From UBA1672 sp050633645 (GTDB lineage: Bacteria; Pseudomonadota; Alphaproteobacteria; Micavibrionales; Micavibrionaceae): a stretch of DNA of 64,000 nucleotides. The position numbers were made by a program, and so were the translations under genes. Under the pieces are notes generated by a model. The model searched no databases and was not told where the DNA came from. It was given only the letters and a program-made list of their open reading frames with translations. Below are positions 1 through 8,897 of the stretch, piece by piece. Location: assembly GCA_050633645.1 (NCBI GenBank), contig JBOEGX010000002.1:824368-888367 (forward strand). The letters run 5' to 3'. How positions within the stretch are numbered: the first letter of the stretch is position 1; each line of letters opens with the position of its first letter.

Positions 1-1
1 A

Positions 2-769
2 CCCATCGCGGCAAAGGCCGGCGCGGTTGTGATTGATAACACATCCCATTTCCGTATGGATCCTGATGTGCCATTGATCGTGCCAGAGGTCAACCCTCAC
101 GCCATTGCCGAACATACGAAACGTAACATCATCGCCAATCCGAATTGCTCGACCATTCAAATGGTTGTGGCGCTGAAACCTCTTCACGATGCGGCAAAAA
201 TTAAACGCGTGGTCGTAAGCACATATCAATCTGTTTCGGGTTCTGGCAAAGCCGCAATGGACGAGCTATTTAACCAAACCAAAGGCATTTACATGAATCA
301 AAATGCAACGCCGTCAGTTTACCAAAAGCAAATCGCCTTTAACGCAATTCCCCATATTGACACCTTTATGGATGACGGTATGACCAAAGAAGAATGGAAA
401 ATGGTTGTCGAGACAAAAAAAATCATGGATCCATCGATTAAGGTTTGTGCGTCATGCGTGCGTATTCCTGTATTTGTCGGCCATGCGGAAATGATAAATG
501 TTGAGCTTGAGAACGAGCTTTCCGCCGCCCAAGCGCGGGATCTGTGGCGCGAGTTCGAGGGCGTAACAGTTGTTGATCTTGATAATGAAGACCTCGAATA
601 CGTAACCCAGCAAGAAATTCAAGGCGAAGATGACGTCTATGTCTCACGCATCCGTGAGGATATATCCGTTGAAAACGGCCTGAATTTCTGGTGTGTCGCG
701 GATAACCTTCGCAAAGGTGCGGCGCTAAATGCTGTTCAAATTGCTGAACTTTTGATTAAGTCTAAATAA
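2..769 (+). CDS. asd: Aspartate-semialdehyde dehydrogenase, 3' part
   Basis: This is the C-terminal three quarters of aspartate-semialdehyde dehydrogenase; the reading frame is open from base 2, so the start lies left of the window. The enzyme reduces aspartyl phosphate to aspartate semialdehyde for lysine/diaminopimelate, threonine and methionine synthesis. The catalytic cysteine is in the segment ANPNCSTIQ, preceded by the family motif DNTSHFRMDPDVPL. The later segment RIPVFVGHAEM carries the substrate-binding Arg and the active-site His. The C-terminus has the usual NAVQIAELL ending. The stop lies only 4 bp from the stop of the convergent gene at 774-1922. The family call is secure; the true start cannot be seen. 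Confidence 0.96.
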   Translation, partial: PIAAKAGAVVIDNTSHFRMDPDVPLIVPEVNPHAIAEHTKRNIIANPNCSTIQMVVALKPLHDAAKIKRVVVSTYQSVSGSGKAAMDELFNQTKGIYMNQNATPSVYQKQIAFNAIPHIDTFMDDGMTKEEWKMVVETKKIMDPSIKVCASCVRIPVFVGHAEMINVELENELSAAQARDLWREFEGVTVVDLDNEDLEYVTQQEIQGEDDVYVSRIREDISVENGLNFWCVADNLRKGAALNAVQIAELLIKSK

Positions 770-773
770 CGGA

Positions 774-1922
774 TTAAATTGCGATTTCTGATGGTGATAT
801 CTGGCGATAGCTTATGCGTTGTTGGAGAAATGTGCTGTTTTTAATTTTTTCTGCTAATTCATCGTGTTTATTAAAGACATCCTTGAGTTCTTTCGTGCCC
901 TGTAAAAGTTCGGGCATGATGCAATTTTTCGGATTTCCGGAATCCGGCATAAGGAACTTCGTGATAAATTCATCTTCTTGTTCCGTCAGAATCGGGGCAT
1001 CAAGACTATGTTGGAGGAATACATCATTCACGATATCTTCCCATGTTTTAATGATTTTATCTGTGCTGGCTTTGCTGAATGATGTTTTATAATGGCCTAT
1101 AAGGGCTTCATGTAATTCAGCAGGGTCTCTGTGCAATAACCCACCTGTGTATTCGTTTGGGTCAAAAGATGTTGGGACTTGTAAGGCCAAAGCTATAACG
1201 GTCATTATGCGAAGCAGTGCTGGTTCGTGCTGATACCCATGTGCGTTCACAATATTATAGGCATCGACAACATCCCCTGGACGTCTTTCTGCTTGTTCGA
1301 ACCCTCTTCGAAGGGTGCAGCGTGCGATTTTGAATGCAAGTGAAGTGCTTAACGATTGATAGCGTAACGCGCTCTCTTCCGCATTGGGGTGGCAATCAAA
1401 CTTTTCAATATTAAGAATTGTGTTGTCTAAAACCATCGTATCCATTGTTGTAGTTACTGTGATGGGGGATTTTATGTCAACTTTATCAATGCCGTATTGA
1501 TCTAAAATTTCTTTGATACGACTACCGAATAGTGCTTCTTGCACTTGTGCCGGAGAATATTCCCCTTTTATCATGAGCGTATTATCGTAACGATTTTCGT
1601 TTGCAAAGCTAACATTAAGGCCGGCATGATTGGCGGCTTCTGCTGTAAGGTCACTCATAATATTTCGAAACTTTTGAATATTGCTGATTGTCCGCTCATT
1701 CCCAAGCGGCGTAGACAGAACCATATCCAGATCACTAGGGGGTTTGTAGATATAGTTTTCAGACTTGCCCTTATGCCAAAGATAATACGGTATGGCAGAG
1801 CCTGTGAAAACCATTTTTTCGCCGTTTGAGAATGGATTGGAAATATCCATCAAAGAGTCGATGATGGCCGCGCTCATATGACCTTTTAAAAAATTCTTTA
1901 TACTCTGTTCTTTAAGGCGCAT
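774..1922 (-). CDS. Solitary AbiEii/MenT-like nucleotidyltransferase (putative)
   Basis: The 382-residue protein has the layout of the nucleotidyltransferase AbiEii/AbiGii toxin family. A Gly-Ser pair in FTGSAIPYYLW (residues 39-49) is followed by SDLDMV (63-68), which matches the metal-binding D-x-D of the polymerase-beta fold. Lys198 in SLAFKIARCTLRR and the GDVVDAY segment (216-222) correspond to the family's later K and D-x-x-D motifs. Members transfer nucleotides to tRNA or other targets and are usually toxins paired with an AbiEi antitoxin. No antitoxin gene is adjacent: asd converges on one side and sdhC diverges on the other. A purine-rich AGAGAG lies just before the ATG. Assignment rests on motif order only; a non-toxin role, for example nucleotide modification, is possible. 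Confidence 0.55.
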   Translation of the reverse strand: MRLKEQSIKNFLKGHMSAAIIDSLMDISNPFSNGEKMVFTGSAIPYYLWHKGKSENYIYKPPSDLDMVLSTPLGNERTISNIQKFRNIMSDLTAEAANHAGLNVSFANENRYDNTLMIKGEYSPAQVQEALFGSRIKEILDQYGIDKVDIKSPITVTTTMDTMVLDNTILNIEKFDCHPNAEESALRYQSLSTSLAFKIARCTLRRGFEQAERRPGDVVDAYNIVNAHGYQHEPALLRIMTVIALALQVPTSFDPNEYTGGLLHRDPAELHEALIGHYKTSFSKASTDKIIKTWEDIVNDVFLQHSLDAPILTEQEDEFITKFLMPDSGNPKNCIMPELLQGTKELKDVFNKHDELAEKIKNSTFLQQRISYRQISPSEIAI

Positions 1923-2064
1923 AATATTCTCTCTTTTGGCTAAGGGTGTTATAGCAGTATATTTTTGATTTTACAAAATTGATGTAATATTCTCTCAGTG
2001 CATAGATTTTTATTACGAATAAGTTTCAGTATTAAAAAAAGTAAAAAATATATCAAATAACATC

Positions 2065-2093
2065 TTGATTCCCCCTTTAAAATTTGGGATAGA
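2065..2093 (+). promoter_or_regulatory. Candidate promoter of the sdh operon
   Basis: TTGATT at 2065-2070 is followed after 17 bases by GATAGA. It lies about 75 bp before the sdhC start, in the divergent gap with the AbiEii-like gene. The -10 match is poor (3 of 6), so this is a weak prediction. The same gap (1923-2164) also carries a 12-bp direct repeat, TAATATTCTCTC, at 1922-1933 and 1985-1996. Confidence 0.25.
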
Positions 2094-2164
2094 GCGCCTA
2101 TGATATTTTTCGGCTGCATTAAATGTGGCATGCAAAAATTTTTTTAAAGCAGGACGAAACAAAT

Positions 2165-2569
2165 ATGTCTGATACGACACAAAAGGTGAAGCGACCACTT
2201 TCGCCGCATTTACAGGTTTATAAGCTGCCCTTAACGGCGCTTATGTCAATTTCTCACCGTGTAACTGGCGCGGCGCTCGCTATCGGGACAATTCTGGTTA
2301 CTGCCTTCTTGCTCGCGGCGGCAACGGGAGAGGCCGAATATGATTTCGTGATGGGTTTGGCAACAAGCACGCTGGGGACGATTATTTTATTCCTCTGGTC
2401 TGCGGCAATTTATTTCCACATGTGCAACGGTATCCGTCACATGTTTTGGGATATGGGGAAGAATTTTAACAAGAAAAGCGCAAATCGTTCGAATTATTAC
2501 GTTATATTTTCGGCGCTTGCGCTTACCGTATTCACGTGGGCATTCGCCTGTGGCAGCTACGCAGGATAG
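2165..2569 (+). CDS. sdhC: Succinate dehydrogenase cytochrome b556 subunit
   Basis: Membrane anchor subunit of complex II, which holds haem b and the quinone site with SdhD. The protein has 134 residues with three hydrophobic segments. It carries the family signature RPLSPHLQVYKLPLTALMSI followed by SHRVTG near the N-terminus, and HMCNGIRHMFWD around residues 92-103, whose histidines include the haem ligand. The ATG at 2165 was chosen over an in-frame ATG at 2123 because it follows an AGGA ribosome site and gives the usual N-terminus MSDTTQKVKRPLSP. It is the first gene of sdhCDAB, 9 bp before sdhD. Confidence 0.95.
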   Translation: MSDTTQKVKRPLSPHLQVYKLPLTALMSISHRVTGAALAIGTILVTAFLLAAATGEAEYDFVMGLATSTLGTIILFLWSAAIYFHMCNGIRHMFWDMGKNFNKKSANRSNYYVIFSALALTVFTWAFACGSYAG

Positions 2570-2578
2570 GAAAGAAAA

Positions 2579-2986
2579 ATGTCAGGACATAATAATCACG
2601 ATAAATACCAAGCACCCCTTAAAACCGCAAAAGGGCTAGGCTCTGCGAAAGAGGGCGTAGATCATTGGATGAAACAAAAAATCACGGCGCTTGCGAATGT
2701 ACCTTTGGTTCTGTGGCTTATCTGGTCAATCGTCGCGTTGCAAGGCGCATCTTATGAAGAATTTACAATGTGGCTCGGTCATCCCGTGAATGCAATTTTG
2801 ATGATCCTTTTGATTATCTCTGTTTGCCTCCACGCGAAACTCGGCGCGCAAGTGATTACAGAGGATTATATTTCCTGCGAATGTTTTAAAATGGTCAAGC
2901 TCATCGGGCAAAAGCTCTTCTTCTTCGCCATCGCTGTGGCCTGTATCTTTAGTGTTTTGAAAATCGCCTTTACGGCTGGAATGTAA
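2579..2986 (+). CDS. sdhD: Succinate dehydrogenase hydrophobic anchor subunit
   Basis: Second membrane anchor of succinate dehydrogenase, 135 residues with three predicted transmembrane helices (about 42-59, 67-85 and 110-131). The segment HAKLGAQVITEDYI is typical of alphaproteobacterial SdhD, which pairs with SdhC around haem b and ubiquinone. The gene sits between sdhC and sdhA in the canonical CDAB order, with short gaps of 9 and 21 bp that suggest one transcript. The N-terminal 30 residues are hydrophilic and contain several His, Lys and Gly residues. The identification relies on position as well as sequence, because this subunit is poorly conserved. Confidence 0.92.
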   Translation: MSGHNNHDKYQAPLKTAKGLGSAKEGVDHWMKQKITALANVPLVLWLIWSIVALQGASYEEFTMWLGHPVNAILMILLIISVCLHAKLGAQVITEDYISCECFKMVKLIGQKLFFFAIAVACIFSVLKIAFTAGM

Positions 2987-3007
2987 GTTAGAAAAAGAGA
3001 ATAAATT

Positions 3008-4798
3008 ATGACAGACTCTTACGAAATTATTGATCACGAATTTGACGTTGTTGTTGTCGGAGCAGGGGGCGCAGGGCTGCGCGCTGGCTTTGGTTGTGCG
3101 GAAAAAGGGCTTAAAACCGCGATCATCTCAAAGGTTTTCCCAACGCGTTCACACACTGTTGCGGCGCAGGGCGGTATATCCGCCGCGCTTGGTAATATGG
3201 GTGAGGATAGCTGGCAGTTCCACATGTATGATACGGTAAAAGGGTCTGACTGGCTCGGCGATCAGGACGCGATTGAATATATGTGCCGCGAAGCCATTCC
3301 CGCTATTATCGAGCTTGAGCATTATGGCGTGCCGTTTTCAAGAACGGCGGCGGGTAAGATTTACCAACGCGCATTCGGTGGTATGACAACCCATTTCGGC
3401 AAGGGAACGGCGCAGCGCACTTGCGCGGCGGCTGACCGTACAGGCCACGCGATTTTGCACACGCTCTACACGCAGGCTCTTAAAAATCAGGCGCAATTCT
3501 TTATCGAATATTTCGCCCTTGATCTGATTATGGATGATGATGGGAATTGCGTTGGCGTTATGGCTTGGGATTTAGACACGGGAACGCTGCACCGCTTCCG
3601 CGCGCATCAGGTGATTTTGGCAACAGGCGGTTATGGCCGTGCCTATTTCTCTTGTACCTCTGCCCATACATGTACGGGTGACGGGAATGCGATGGTGCTT
3701 CGCGCGGGAATTCCGTTGCAGGATATGGAGTTTACGCAATTCCACCCAACAGGAATTTACGGCGCGGGTTGTTTGATTACGGAGGGCGTGCGCGGGGAGG
3801 GCGGTTATTTAACCAACTCCGAGGGCGAGCGTTTTATGGAGCGTTACGCGCCAAGTGCAAAAGACCTTGCATCACGCGATGTTGTTTCTCGCTCAATGAC
3901 CATTGAAATCCGCGAAGGTCGAGGCGTTGGCCCGAATAAAGATCACATCCATTTGAACCTTATGCACCTTGAACCTGATATGATTAAAGAGCGCCTCCCT
4001 GGTATTGCGGAGTCTGCGCGCATTTTTGCAGGTGTTGACGTTACGAAAGAGCCTATCCCCGTTCTGCCAACTGTGCATTATAATATGGGCGGTATCCCCG
4101 CAAATTATAAATGCGAAGTTGTTCGCCCAACGAAAAAAGACCCGAATGCGATTGTTCCCGGTCTTATGGCGATTGGTGAGGCCGCATGTGTATCCGTTCA
4201 CGGTGCGAACCGTCTTGGCTCGAACTCACTTCTTGATCTTGTGGTATTCGGACGTGCGGCGGCTATCCGCGCTGCAGAAACTGTTACTCCGGGAACGGCG
4301 CATAAGCCGATTAAAAATGGCGATGATCAGCGCGCAATCGCACGTTTTGATCACTACCGCAATTCAAAAGGCGCAACCCCAACGGCGAAACTCCGCGATC
4401 AAATGCAAAAAACAATGCAAGATCACGCGGCGGTGTTCCGTACGGGTGATGTCCTGAATGATGGCGTAAGCAAGATTAATGAATGCTTCGCGGCAAAGGT
4501 TGATCTGGGCATCAAAGACCGCTCCATGATTTTCAACACTGACCTTGTCGAAGTGTTAGAGCTTGATAACTTATTATCACAGGCGGTGGTATCAATGCAC
4601 AGCGCGGCAAATCGTGAGGAATCGCGCGGCGCCCATGCCCGCGAAGACTTCCCCGACCGGGATGATAAAAAATGGCATAAGCACACCGTGACCTATATCG
4701 ATGATAAGGGCAAAACCAAAATCGAATACCGCCCTGTTATCATGGAAACATTGACGGACGAAATCGACACAATCCCACCAAAAGCGCGGGTGTATTAG
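3008..4798 (+). CDS. sdhA: Succinate dehydrogenase flavoprotein subunit
   Basis: Catalytic FAD-binding subunit of complex II, 596 residues, oxidising succinate to fumarate in the TCA cycle. The N-terminal dinucleotide fold VVVGAGGAGLRAGFG (residues 15-29) is followed by the covalent-FAD motif around SHTVAAQGG, where the His is the flavin attachment site. The substrate-binding region FHPTGIYGAGCLITEG and the catalytic Arg stretch are present. HGANRLGSNSLLDLVVFGR is the usual C-terminal FAD signature. Length and motifs are normal for a housekeeping SdhA rather than a fumarate reductase. SdhB follows after 12 bp with a strong TAGGAG ribosome site. Confidence 0.98.
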   Translation: MTDSYEIIDHEFDVVVVGAGGAGLRAGFGCAEKGLKTAIISKVFPTRSHTVAAQGGISAALGNMGEDSWQFHMYDTVKGSDWLGDQDAIEYMCREAIPAIIELEHYGVPFSRTAAGKIYQRAFGGMTTHFGKGTAQRTCAAADRTGHAILHTLYTQALKNQAQFFIEYFALDLIMDDDGNCVGVMAWDLDTGTLHRFRAHQVILATGGYGRAYFSCTSAHTCTGDGNAMVLRAGIPLQDMEFTQFHPTGIYGAGCLITEGVRGEGGYLTNSEGERFMERYAPSAKDLASRDVVSRSMTIEIREGRGVGPNKDHIHLNLMHLEPDMIKERLPGIAESARIFAGVDVTKEPIPVLPTVHYNMGGIPANYKCEVVRPTKKDPNAIVPGLMAIGEAACVSVHGANRLGSNSLLDLVVFGRAAAIRAAETVTPGTAHKPIKNGDDQRAIARFDHYRNSKGATPTAKLRDQMQKTMQDHAAVFRTGDVLNDGVSKINECFAAKVDLGIKDRSMIFNTDLVEVLELDNLLSQAVVSMHSAANREESRGAHAREDFPDRDDKKWHKHTVTYIDDKGKTKIEYRPVIMETLTDEIDTIPPKARVY

Positions 4799-4810
4799 GA
4801 GATAAAACCA

Positions 4811-5620
4811 ATGGCTGAATTTAAACTTCCACAAAATTCGAAAATCGGTAAGGGCGAGAAAATCGACGTTTCCGAAGGCTCGAAAAACGCACGTACGTTT
4901 AAGGTTTATCGTTGGTCGCCCGATGATAAAGATGAAAAGGGAGAGGTCAAAAACCCGCGCCTTGATGAGATTAAAATCGACCTTGATAAATGCGGGCCGA
5001 TGGTTTTGGATGCGCTGCTTTATATCAAAAACAACGTGGATAGCACATTAACGCTCCGCCGTTCCTGCCGTGAGGGGATCTGCGGATCATGCGCAATGAA
5101 TATTGACGGCACGAACACACTGGCCTGTACCAAAGACATTGGCGATTGTAAGGGCGATATTAAGGTTACGCCATTGCCGCATATGCCCGTGGTCAAAGAC
5201 CTTGTTCCTGACCTCAACCATGTGTACGCGCAATACGCCTCGATTGAGCCATGGCTTAAATCTGATACGCCCGCCCCTAATAGAGAGCGTTTGCAATCGG
5301 ACGAAGCCGCGCTTGTCCTCAATGGTGATGACGGTCACGGCCCTGCGGGTTGTATCCTGTGCTTCTGCTGTTCAACCTCTTGCCCGTCTTATTGGTGGAA
5401 CGGCGATAAATTCTTAGGGCCCGCTATCTTGCTACAGGCTTATCGTTGGATCGCCGATACGCGTGATGATGCAACGGGTGAACGCCTCGATCAACTCGAA
5501 GACCCGTTCCGCCTGTATCGTTGTCACACGATTATGAACTGCACCAATACCTGTCCAAAGGGGCTAAACCCCGCAAAGGCCATTGCAGAGATTAAGAAAA
5601 TGATGGTTGCGCGCAGGTAG
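4811..5620 (+). CDS. sdhB: Succinate dehydrogenase iron-sulfur subunit
   Basis: Iron-sulfur subunit that passes electrons from the SdhA flavin to quinone. The N-terminal ferredoxin domain carries the 2Fe-2S cysteines in SCREGICGSCAMNIDG and the following LACT. The C-terminal domain carries CILCFCCSTSCPSYWW and CHTIMNCTNTCPKGLNP, the ligands of the 4Fe-4S and 3Fe-4S centres. At 269 residues it is slightly longer than many homologues because of a 25-residue basic N-terminal extension before FKVYRW. It ends the sdhCDAB operon; the next gene (DUF1489) starts 4 bp after its stop, so co-transcription is likely. Confidence 0.98.
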   Translation: MAEFKLPQNSKIGKGEKIDVSEGSKNARTFKVYRWSPDDKDEKGEVKNPRLDEIKIDLDKCGPMVLDALLYIKNNVDSTLTLRRSCREGICGSCAMNIDGTNTLACTKDIGDCKGDIKVTPLPHMPVVKDLVPDLNHVYAQYASIEPWLKSDTPAPNRERLQSDEAALVLNGDDGHGPAGCILCFCCSTSCPSYWWNGDKFLGPAILLQAYRWIADTRDDATGERLDQLEDPFRLYRCHTIMNCTNTCPKGLNPAKAIAEIKKMMVARR

Positions 5621-5624
5621 GCTC

Positions 5625-6065
5625 GTGAGCGATATCCACATCATAAAGCTGGTCGTTGGGATTGATGATATTCAATCCTTTTATGAGCTTCAACAACGCG
5701 AGACCTTCGATTATCACGGTACGCCCGCCGCTCCCTGTTGGACACGATATGCCCCCAAATGCGCCGATGAAATCCTGAGAAAAGGAGGTTCAATTTACCG
5801 CGTGATAAAGGGGCGCATTATGTGCCGCCATAAAATCCTCGGCTTTGAAACCATCGAAGACACACCCAAAGGCACAATGTGTATGATCGTGCAGGATGCG
5901 ACAATGATCGAAACAGTGCACATGCCGCGCCGCGCGTTTCAGGGGTGGAGATATCTTAAATCCGCCGATGCTCCACCGGATAAGGGGCTATATAAAGGGG
6001 ATAGCAAGCGTTCTATTCCGCCGGATGATCTTAAACTTGACCTAGAGCAGTCAGGTTTACTATAA
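5625..6065 (+). CDS. DUF1489 family protein
   Basis: A 146-residue cytosolic protein of the alphaproteobacterial DUF1489 family, function unknown. Recognisable family segments are HIIKLVVGI at the N-terminus, GGSIYRVIKGRIMCRHKILGF in the middle and RRAFQGWRYLKSADAPPD near the C-terminus. The start is taken as GTG at 5625: it gives the typical N-terminus SDIHIIKL and lies behind an AGGTAGG ribosome site formed by the end of sdhB. A TTG start at 5607 would overlap sdhB by 14 bp and is less likely. The position 4 bp after sdhB suggests translation coupled to the sdh operon, but no link to respiration has been shown. Confidence 0.85.
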   Translation: MSDIHIIKLVVGIDDIQSFYELQQRETFDYHGTPAAPCWTRYAPKCADEILRKGGSIYRVIKGRIMCRHKILGFETIEDTPKGTMCMIVQDATMIETVHMPRRAFQGWRYLKSADAPPDKGLYKGDSKRSIPPDDLKLDLEQSGLL

Positions 6066-6094
6066 TCATACAAGGAATAATTTGGGTTGAATAA

Positions 6095-6973
6095 ATGGTC
6101 GGCGTTAAAAAAAACACACTTTTGGGAGTTACTTTTTCGGTTGTATCTTCTGTTGGCATGTATCTATGGAACATAGATAAAAATGATGATGAAGGCTTTG
6201 AAAACCAGCCCGCACATCCCCGGCAGGTAATGAAGTCACAAGACCTAATGCACTCCCAAAATATAAACAAAGATGTTCAAGCCATAGTAGAAAACAATCC
6301 AGCATCGTCCGTATCACAAGAGCTTCAGAGTCTGATACCAGAAACATCTGAGTCACAGCTTTTATATCAACAAAGATTAGAAGATGCATTTTCTATCGAT
6401 TACGAGCAATTAGTCGAGCAAATAAAAGTAGAAATTATAAATGCCCCTGATTTTCTCGAAATTTATAGGATTAAAAGCGCCTATGAAGAAAACCTACAGG
6501 GGTTATTGGGCGCTGATCCGGCTATTGAGGCTTTAGGAGCTGTGATTAATCATCATTCAGATATGTTATCGGTAGACACGCTACAAGGACTTGATGTGTT
6601 TGCGAAGCATTTAGGTGCCTATGTTTGGGAGCAGAAAGATCAGTGGGTTAAGATAATGGAAACACCGAGCATATATGATTCCGTTGTGAAGGCGGTTTTC
6701 TTAGACTATCCAGATTTGGAACATGAGATTGAAGAGAGGTATGGTTCTAATTCTGATAATAAAAATAGCAGGGTTATAAGTTTCTTACTAAGGTGTGATG
6801 AGGTGGAGCTCGCAAACTATAACGAAACCCTTGAAAATCTATATGAAGCCAGAAATCAGATACAAGTATTAGAAAATGGAATTCATGAGATATTGAGACA
6901 TCGTCCGAGTTATGACCCGACTGAAAATCCTCATTTAAATCCTGAATACAATATTATGGAATTTATTAATTAG
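6095..6973 (+). CDS. Hypothetical membrane-anchored protein
   Basis: I do not recognise the family. The 292-residue protein begins with a short basic stretch and one hydrophobic segment (about residues 8-24), consistent with an N-terminal membrane anchor. The rest is acidic and largely helical, with a linker rich in Gln, Ser and Asn at residues 30-90. Base composition is more AT-rich than in the flanking sdh and nad genes. It lies 29 bp after DUF1489. Its TAG stop overlaps the TAA stop of convergent nadC within a shared TTAG. No catalytic motif is visible. Confidence 0.6.
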   Translation: MVGVKKNTLLGVTFSVVSSVGMYLWNIDKNDDEGFENQPAHPRQVMKSQDLMHSQNINKDVQAIVENNPASSVSQELQSLIPETSESQLLYQQRLEDAFSIDYEQLVEQIKVEIINAPDFLEIYRIKSAYEENLQGLLGADPAIEALGAVINHHSDMLSVDTLQGLDVFAKHLGAYVWEQKDQWVKIMETPSIYDSVVKAVFLDYPDLEHEIEERYGSNSDNKNSRVISFLLRCDEVELANYNETLENLYEARNQIQVLENGIHEILRHRPSYDPTENPHLNPEYNIMEFIN

Positions 6974-7812
6974 CTAATATCCAAACCGATATCCATCGCG
7001 CTCGCTGAATGCGTAAGCGCCCCTACAGAGATATAATCAACACCCGTTTCGGCGATTGGGCGCACCGTTTGTAAACTCACCCCGCCCGAAGCCTCACTCA
7101 CGATTTTGCCATCAATCAAGCTCACAGCTTTTTGCAAGTCGCCAATCTCAAAATTATCGAGCATCACAATATCCGCCCCGCCATGCGCCAACACTTGCTC
7201 AAGCTGCGCCAGAGTATCAACCTCAATCTCAACCTTCACCGTATGGCCGACATTGTCTCGGGCGCGGGTTAAAACCGTATCAATCCCGCCTGCAATTGCG
7301 ATATGGTTATCCTTAATCAAGATGGCATCATCCAAACCAAAGCGATGGTTATAGCCGCCACCCGCCCGCACCGCATACTTCTGCACTGTGCGTAGGAACG
7401 GCAAAGTCTTGCGCGTATCGGTGATTTTGGCATTCGTCCCCTGAACCGCCAGAACATATCGCCTCGTTAGGGTGGCAATGCCAGACATATGGATCATAAA
7501 ATTGAGCGCCACACGCTCCGCCGTAAGCAGCGCCGCAGCAGGGCCGGTTACAACCGCAATTTCATCCCCCGCGTTTAAAACATCTCCATCGGATGCAAAA
7601 ATTTCGAACTCAAAATCAGGATCAACATGCGAAAAAGTGGATAGAGCAGGGATAAGCCCCGCCAGAACGCCTTCTTCCCGCGCATTAAATACCGCACGAG
7701 CAACTGCGTCACCGCCAATCACACTTTGTGAGGTGATATCATGCCCATGCCCTAAATCTTCCTTCAGCGCCGCGCGAACCATATCTTCGATCAGGATGGA
7801 TGGTATTGTCAT
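6970..7812 (-). CDS. nadC: Quinolinate phosphoribosyltransferase
   Basis: Converts quinolinate and PRPP to nicotinate mononucleotide, CO2 and pyrophosphate, the third step of de novo NAD synthesis. The 280-residue length is typical. Family motifs are the segment ITDTRKTLPFLR, which binds the phosphates, then RAGGGYNHRFGLDDAILIKDN (active-site Arg, His and Lys), VEIEVDTLAQ and IVSEASGGVS. The gene follows nadA by 3 bp on the same strand, so the two are probably co-transcribed. No nadB (L-aspartate oxidase) gene is beside them. The stop is shared base for base with the convergent gene on the plus strand. Confidence 0.97.
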   Translation of the reverse strand: MTIPSILIEDMVRAALKEDLGHGHDITSQSVIGGDAVARAVFNAREEGVLAGLIPALSTFSHVDPDFEFEIFASDGDVLNAGDEIAVVTGPAAALLTAERVALNFMIHMSGIATLTRRYVLAVQGTNAKITDTRKTLPFLRTVQKYAVRAGGGYNHRFGLDDAILIKDNHIAIAGGIDTVLTRARDNVGHTVKVEIEVDTLAQLEQVLAHGGADIVMLDNFEIGDLQKAVSLIDGKIVSEASGGVSLQTVRPIAETGVDYISVGALTHSASAMDIGLDIS

Positions 7813-7815
7813 GGC

Positions 7816-8826
7816 TCAGCTCAGCTCCAACATACGATCAACGGCCCTACGCGCACGCGCGGAAATTTCGGGGTCGATAATCACCTCTGGCGTCTCATTT
7901 TGAAGGCAGCTCAGGATTTTCTGCAATGTAATGCGTTTCATATGCGGACACATCTGACACGTACCGATCATCTCAACATTCGGGTTATTCGCCGCGATAT
8001 TATCACTCATCGAACATTCCGTCATAAGCATCGCACGCTTGGGCTGTTTATTTTTGATATAATCATCCATTTGCGCGGTTGACCCCGCGTAATCGGCCTC
8101 TGCCATTACATTGGGTGGGCATTCTGGATGCGCAAGGACAACCAGATCATCACCATAACTCGCGCGCGCATCGATAATATCTTGCGGGGTAAAGCGTTCA
8201 TGCACCATGCACGCCCCTTCCCAATAAATTACCTTTACATCGGTTTGCGCGGCGACATTTTGCGCCAAATACATGTCAGGCGTCATAATAACCGTATCAT
8301 GCCCCTGCGCGCCCAGTGCGTTCACGATTTTTAATGCATTGGAGGACGTGCAACATATATCAGATTCCGCCTTCACATCGGCGGACGTATTCACATAGGT
8401 CACCACAGGAATCCCTGGGTGTTTCTCTTTAAGCGCACGAATATCCGCGCCTGTGATGGCTTCGGAAAGCGAACATCCCGCCTTCATATCCGGCATCAAA
8501 ACCTTTTTCTCAGGGCATAAAATCTTCGCCGTTTCCGCCATGAAATGCACACCGCATTGCACGATAATATCCGCCGTAGATTCCGCCGCCTTCTGCGCCA
8601 GCATCAGTGAATCACCAACCACATCACCAACACCAAAGAAAATATCTGGCGTCATGTAATTATGCGCAAGGATCACCGCGTTCTTCTCGCGCTTTAATCG
8701 GTTGATCTCATGGATATACGGCGCAATGGTTTCCCAATGCTCGCGTTCATATTGTTTGGATAACTTTTGAAAAATACCATCAGTCGCTTTTGCGACCTCA
8801 TCCGTGTACGCTAATTTTGCGCTCAT
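7816..8826 (-). CDS. nadA: Quinolinate synthase
   Basis: Iron-sulfur enzyme that condenses iminoaspartate with dihydroxyacetone phosphate to quinolinate. The 336-residue protein has the family segment NAVILAHNYM and three cysteines placed to hold the 4Fe-4S cluster: one in IVQCGVHFMAETAKIL, one in DICCTSSNA and one in GTCQMCPHMKRI. HPECPPNV is another family signature. It is the first gene of a two-gene nadA-nadC operon and diverges from rarA with 71 bp between starts. Iminoaspartate must come from a NadB or aspartate dehydrogenase encoded elsewhere. Confidence 0.97.
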   Translation of the reverse strand: MSAKLAYTDEVAKATDGIFQKLSKQYEREHWETIAPYIHEINRLKREKNAVILAHNYMTPDIFFGVGDVVGDSLMLAQKAAESTADIIVQCGVHFMAETAKILCPEKKVLMPDMKAGCSLSEAITGADIRALKEKHPGIPVVTYVNTSADVKAESDICCTSSNALKIVNALGAQGHDTVIMTPDMYLAQNVAAQTDVKVIYWEGACMVHERFTPQDIIDARASYGDDLVVLAHPECPPNVMAEADYAGSTAQMDDYIKNKQPKRAMLMTECSMSDNIAANNPNVEMIGTCQMCPHMKRITLQKILSCLQNETPEVIIDPEISARARRAVDRMLELS

Positions 8827-8897
8827 TTCTTTTCAACCCTTCACAGGACGTAAATAAAGAAGCTATATTCCATATCCATACTACGAAGGTCAAGACT

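Noticed and set aside
1922..1996. Direct repeat TAATATTCTCTC, 63 bp apart, as an attachment site
   Set aside because: There is no mobile gene between the copies, and one copy is simply the ribosome-binding region of the minus-strand gene.
1949..2198. Small open frames on the minus strand between the AbiEii-like gene and sdhC
   Set aside because: Low-complexity AT-rich sequence, no ribosome sites, overlap with the sdhC start and no recognisable protein.
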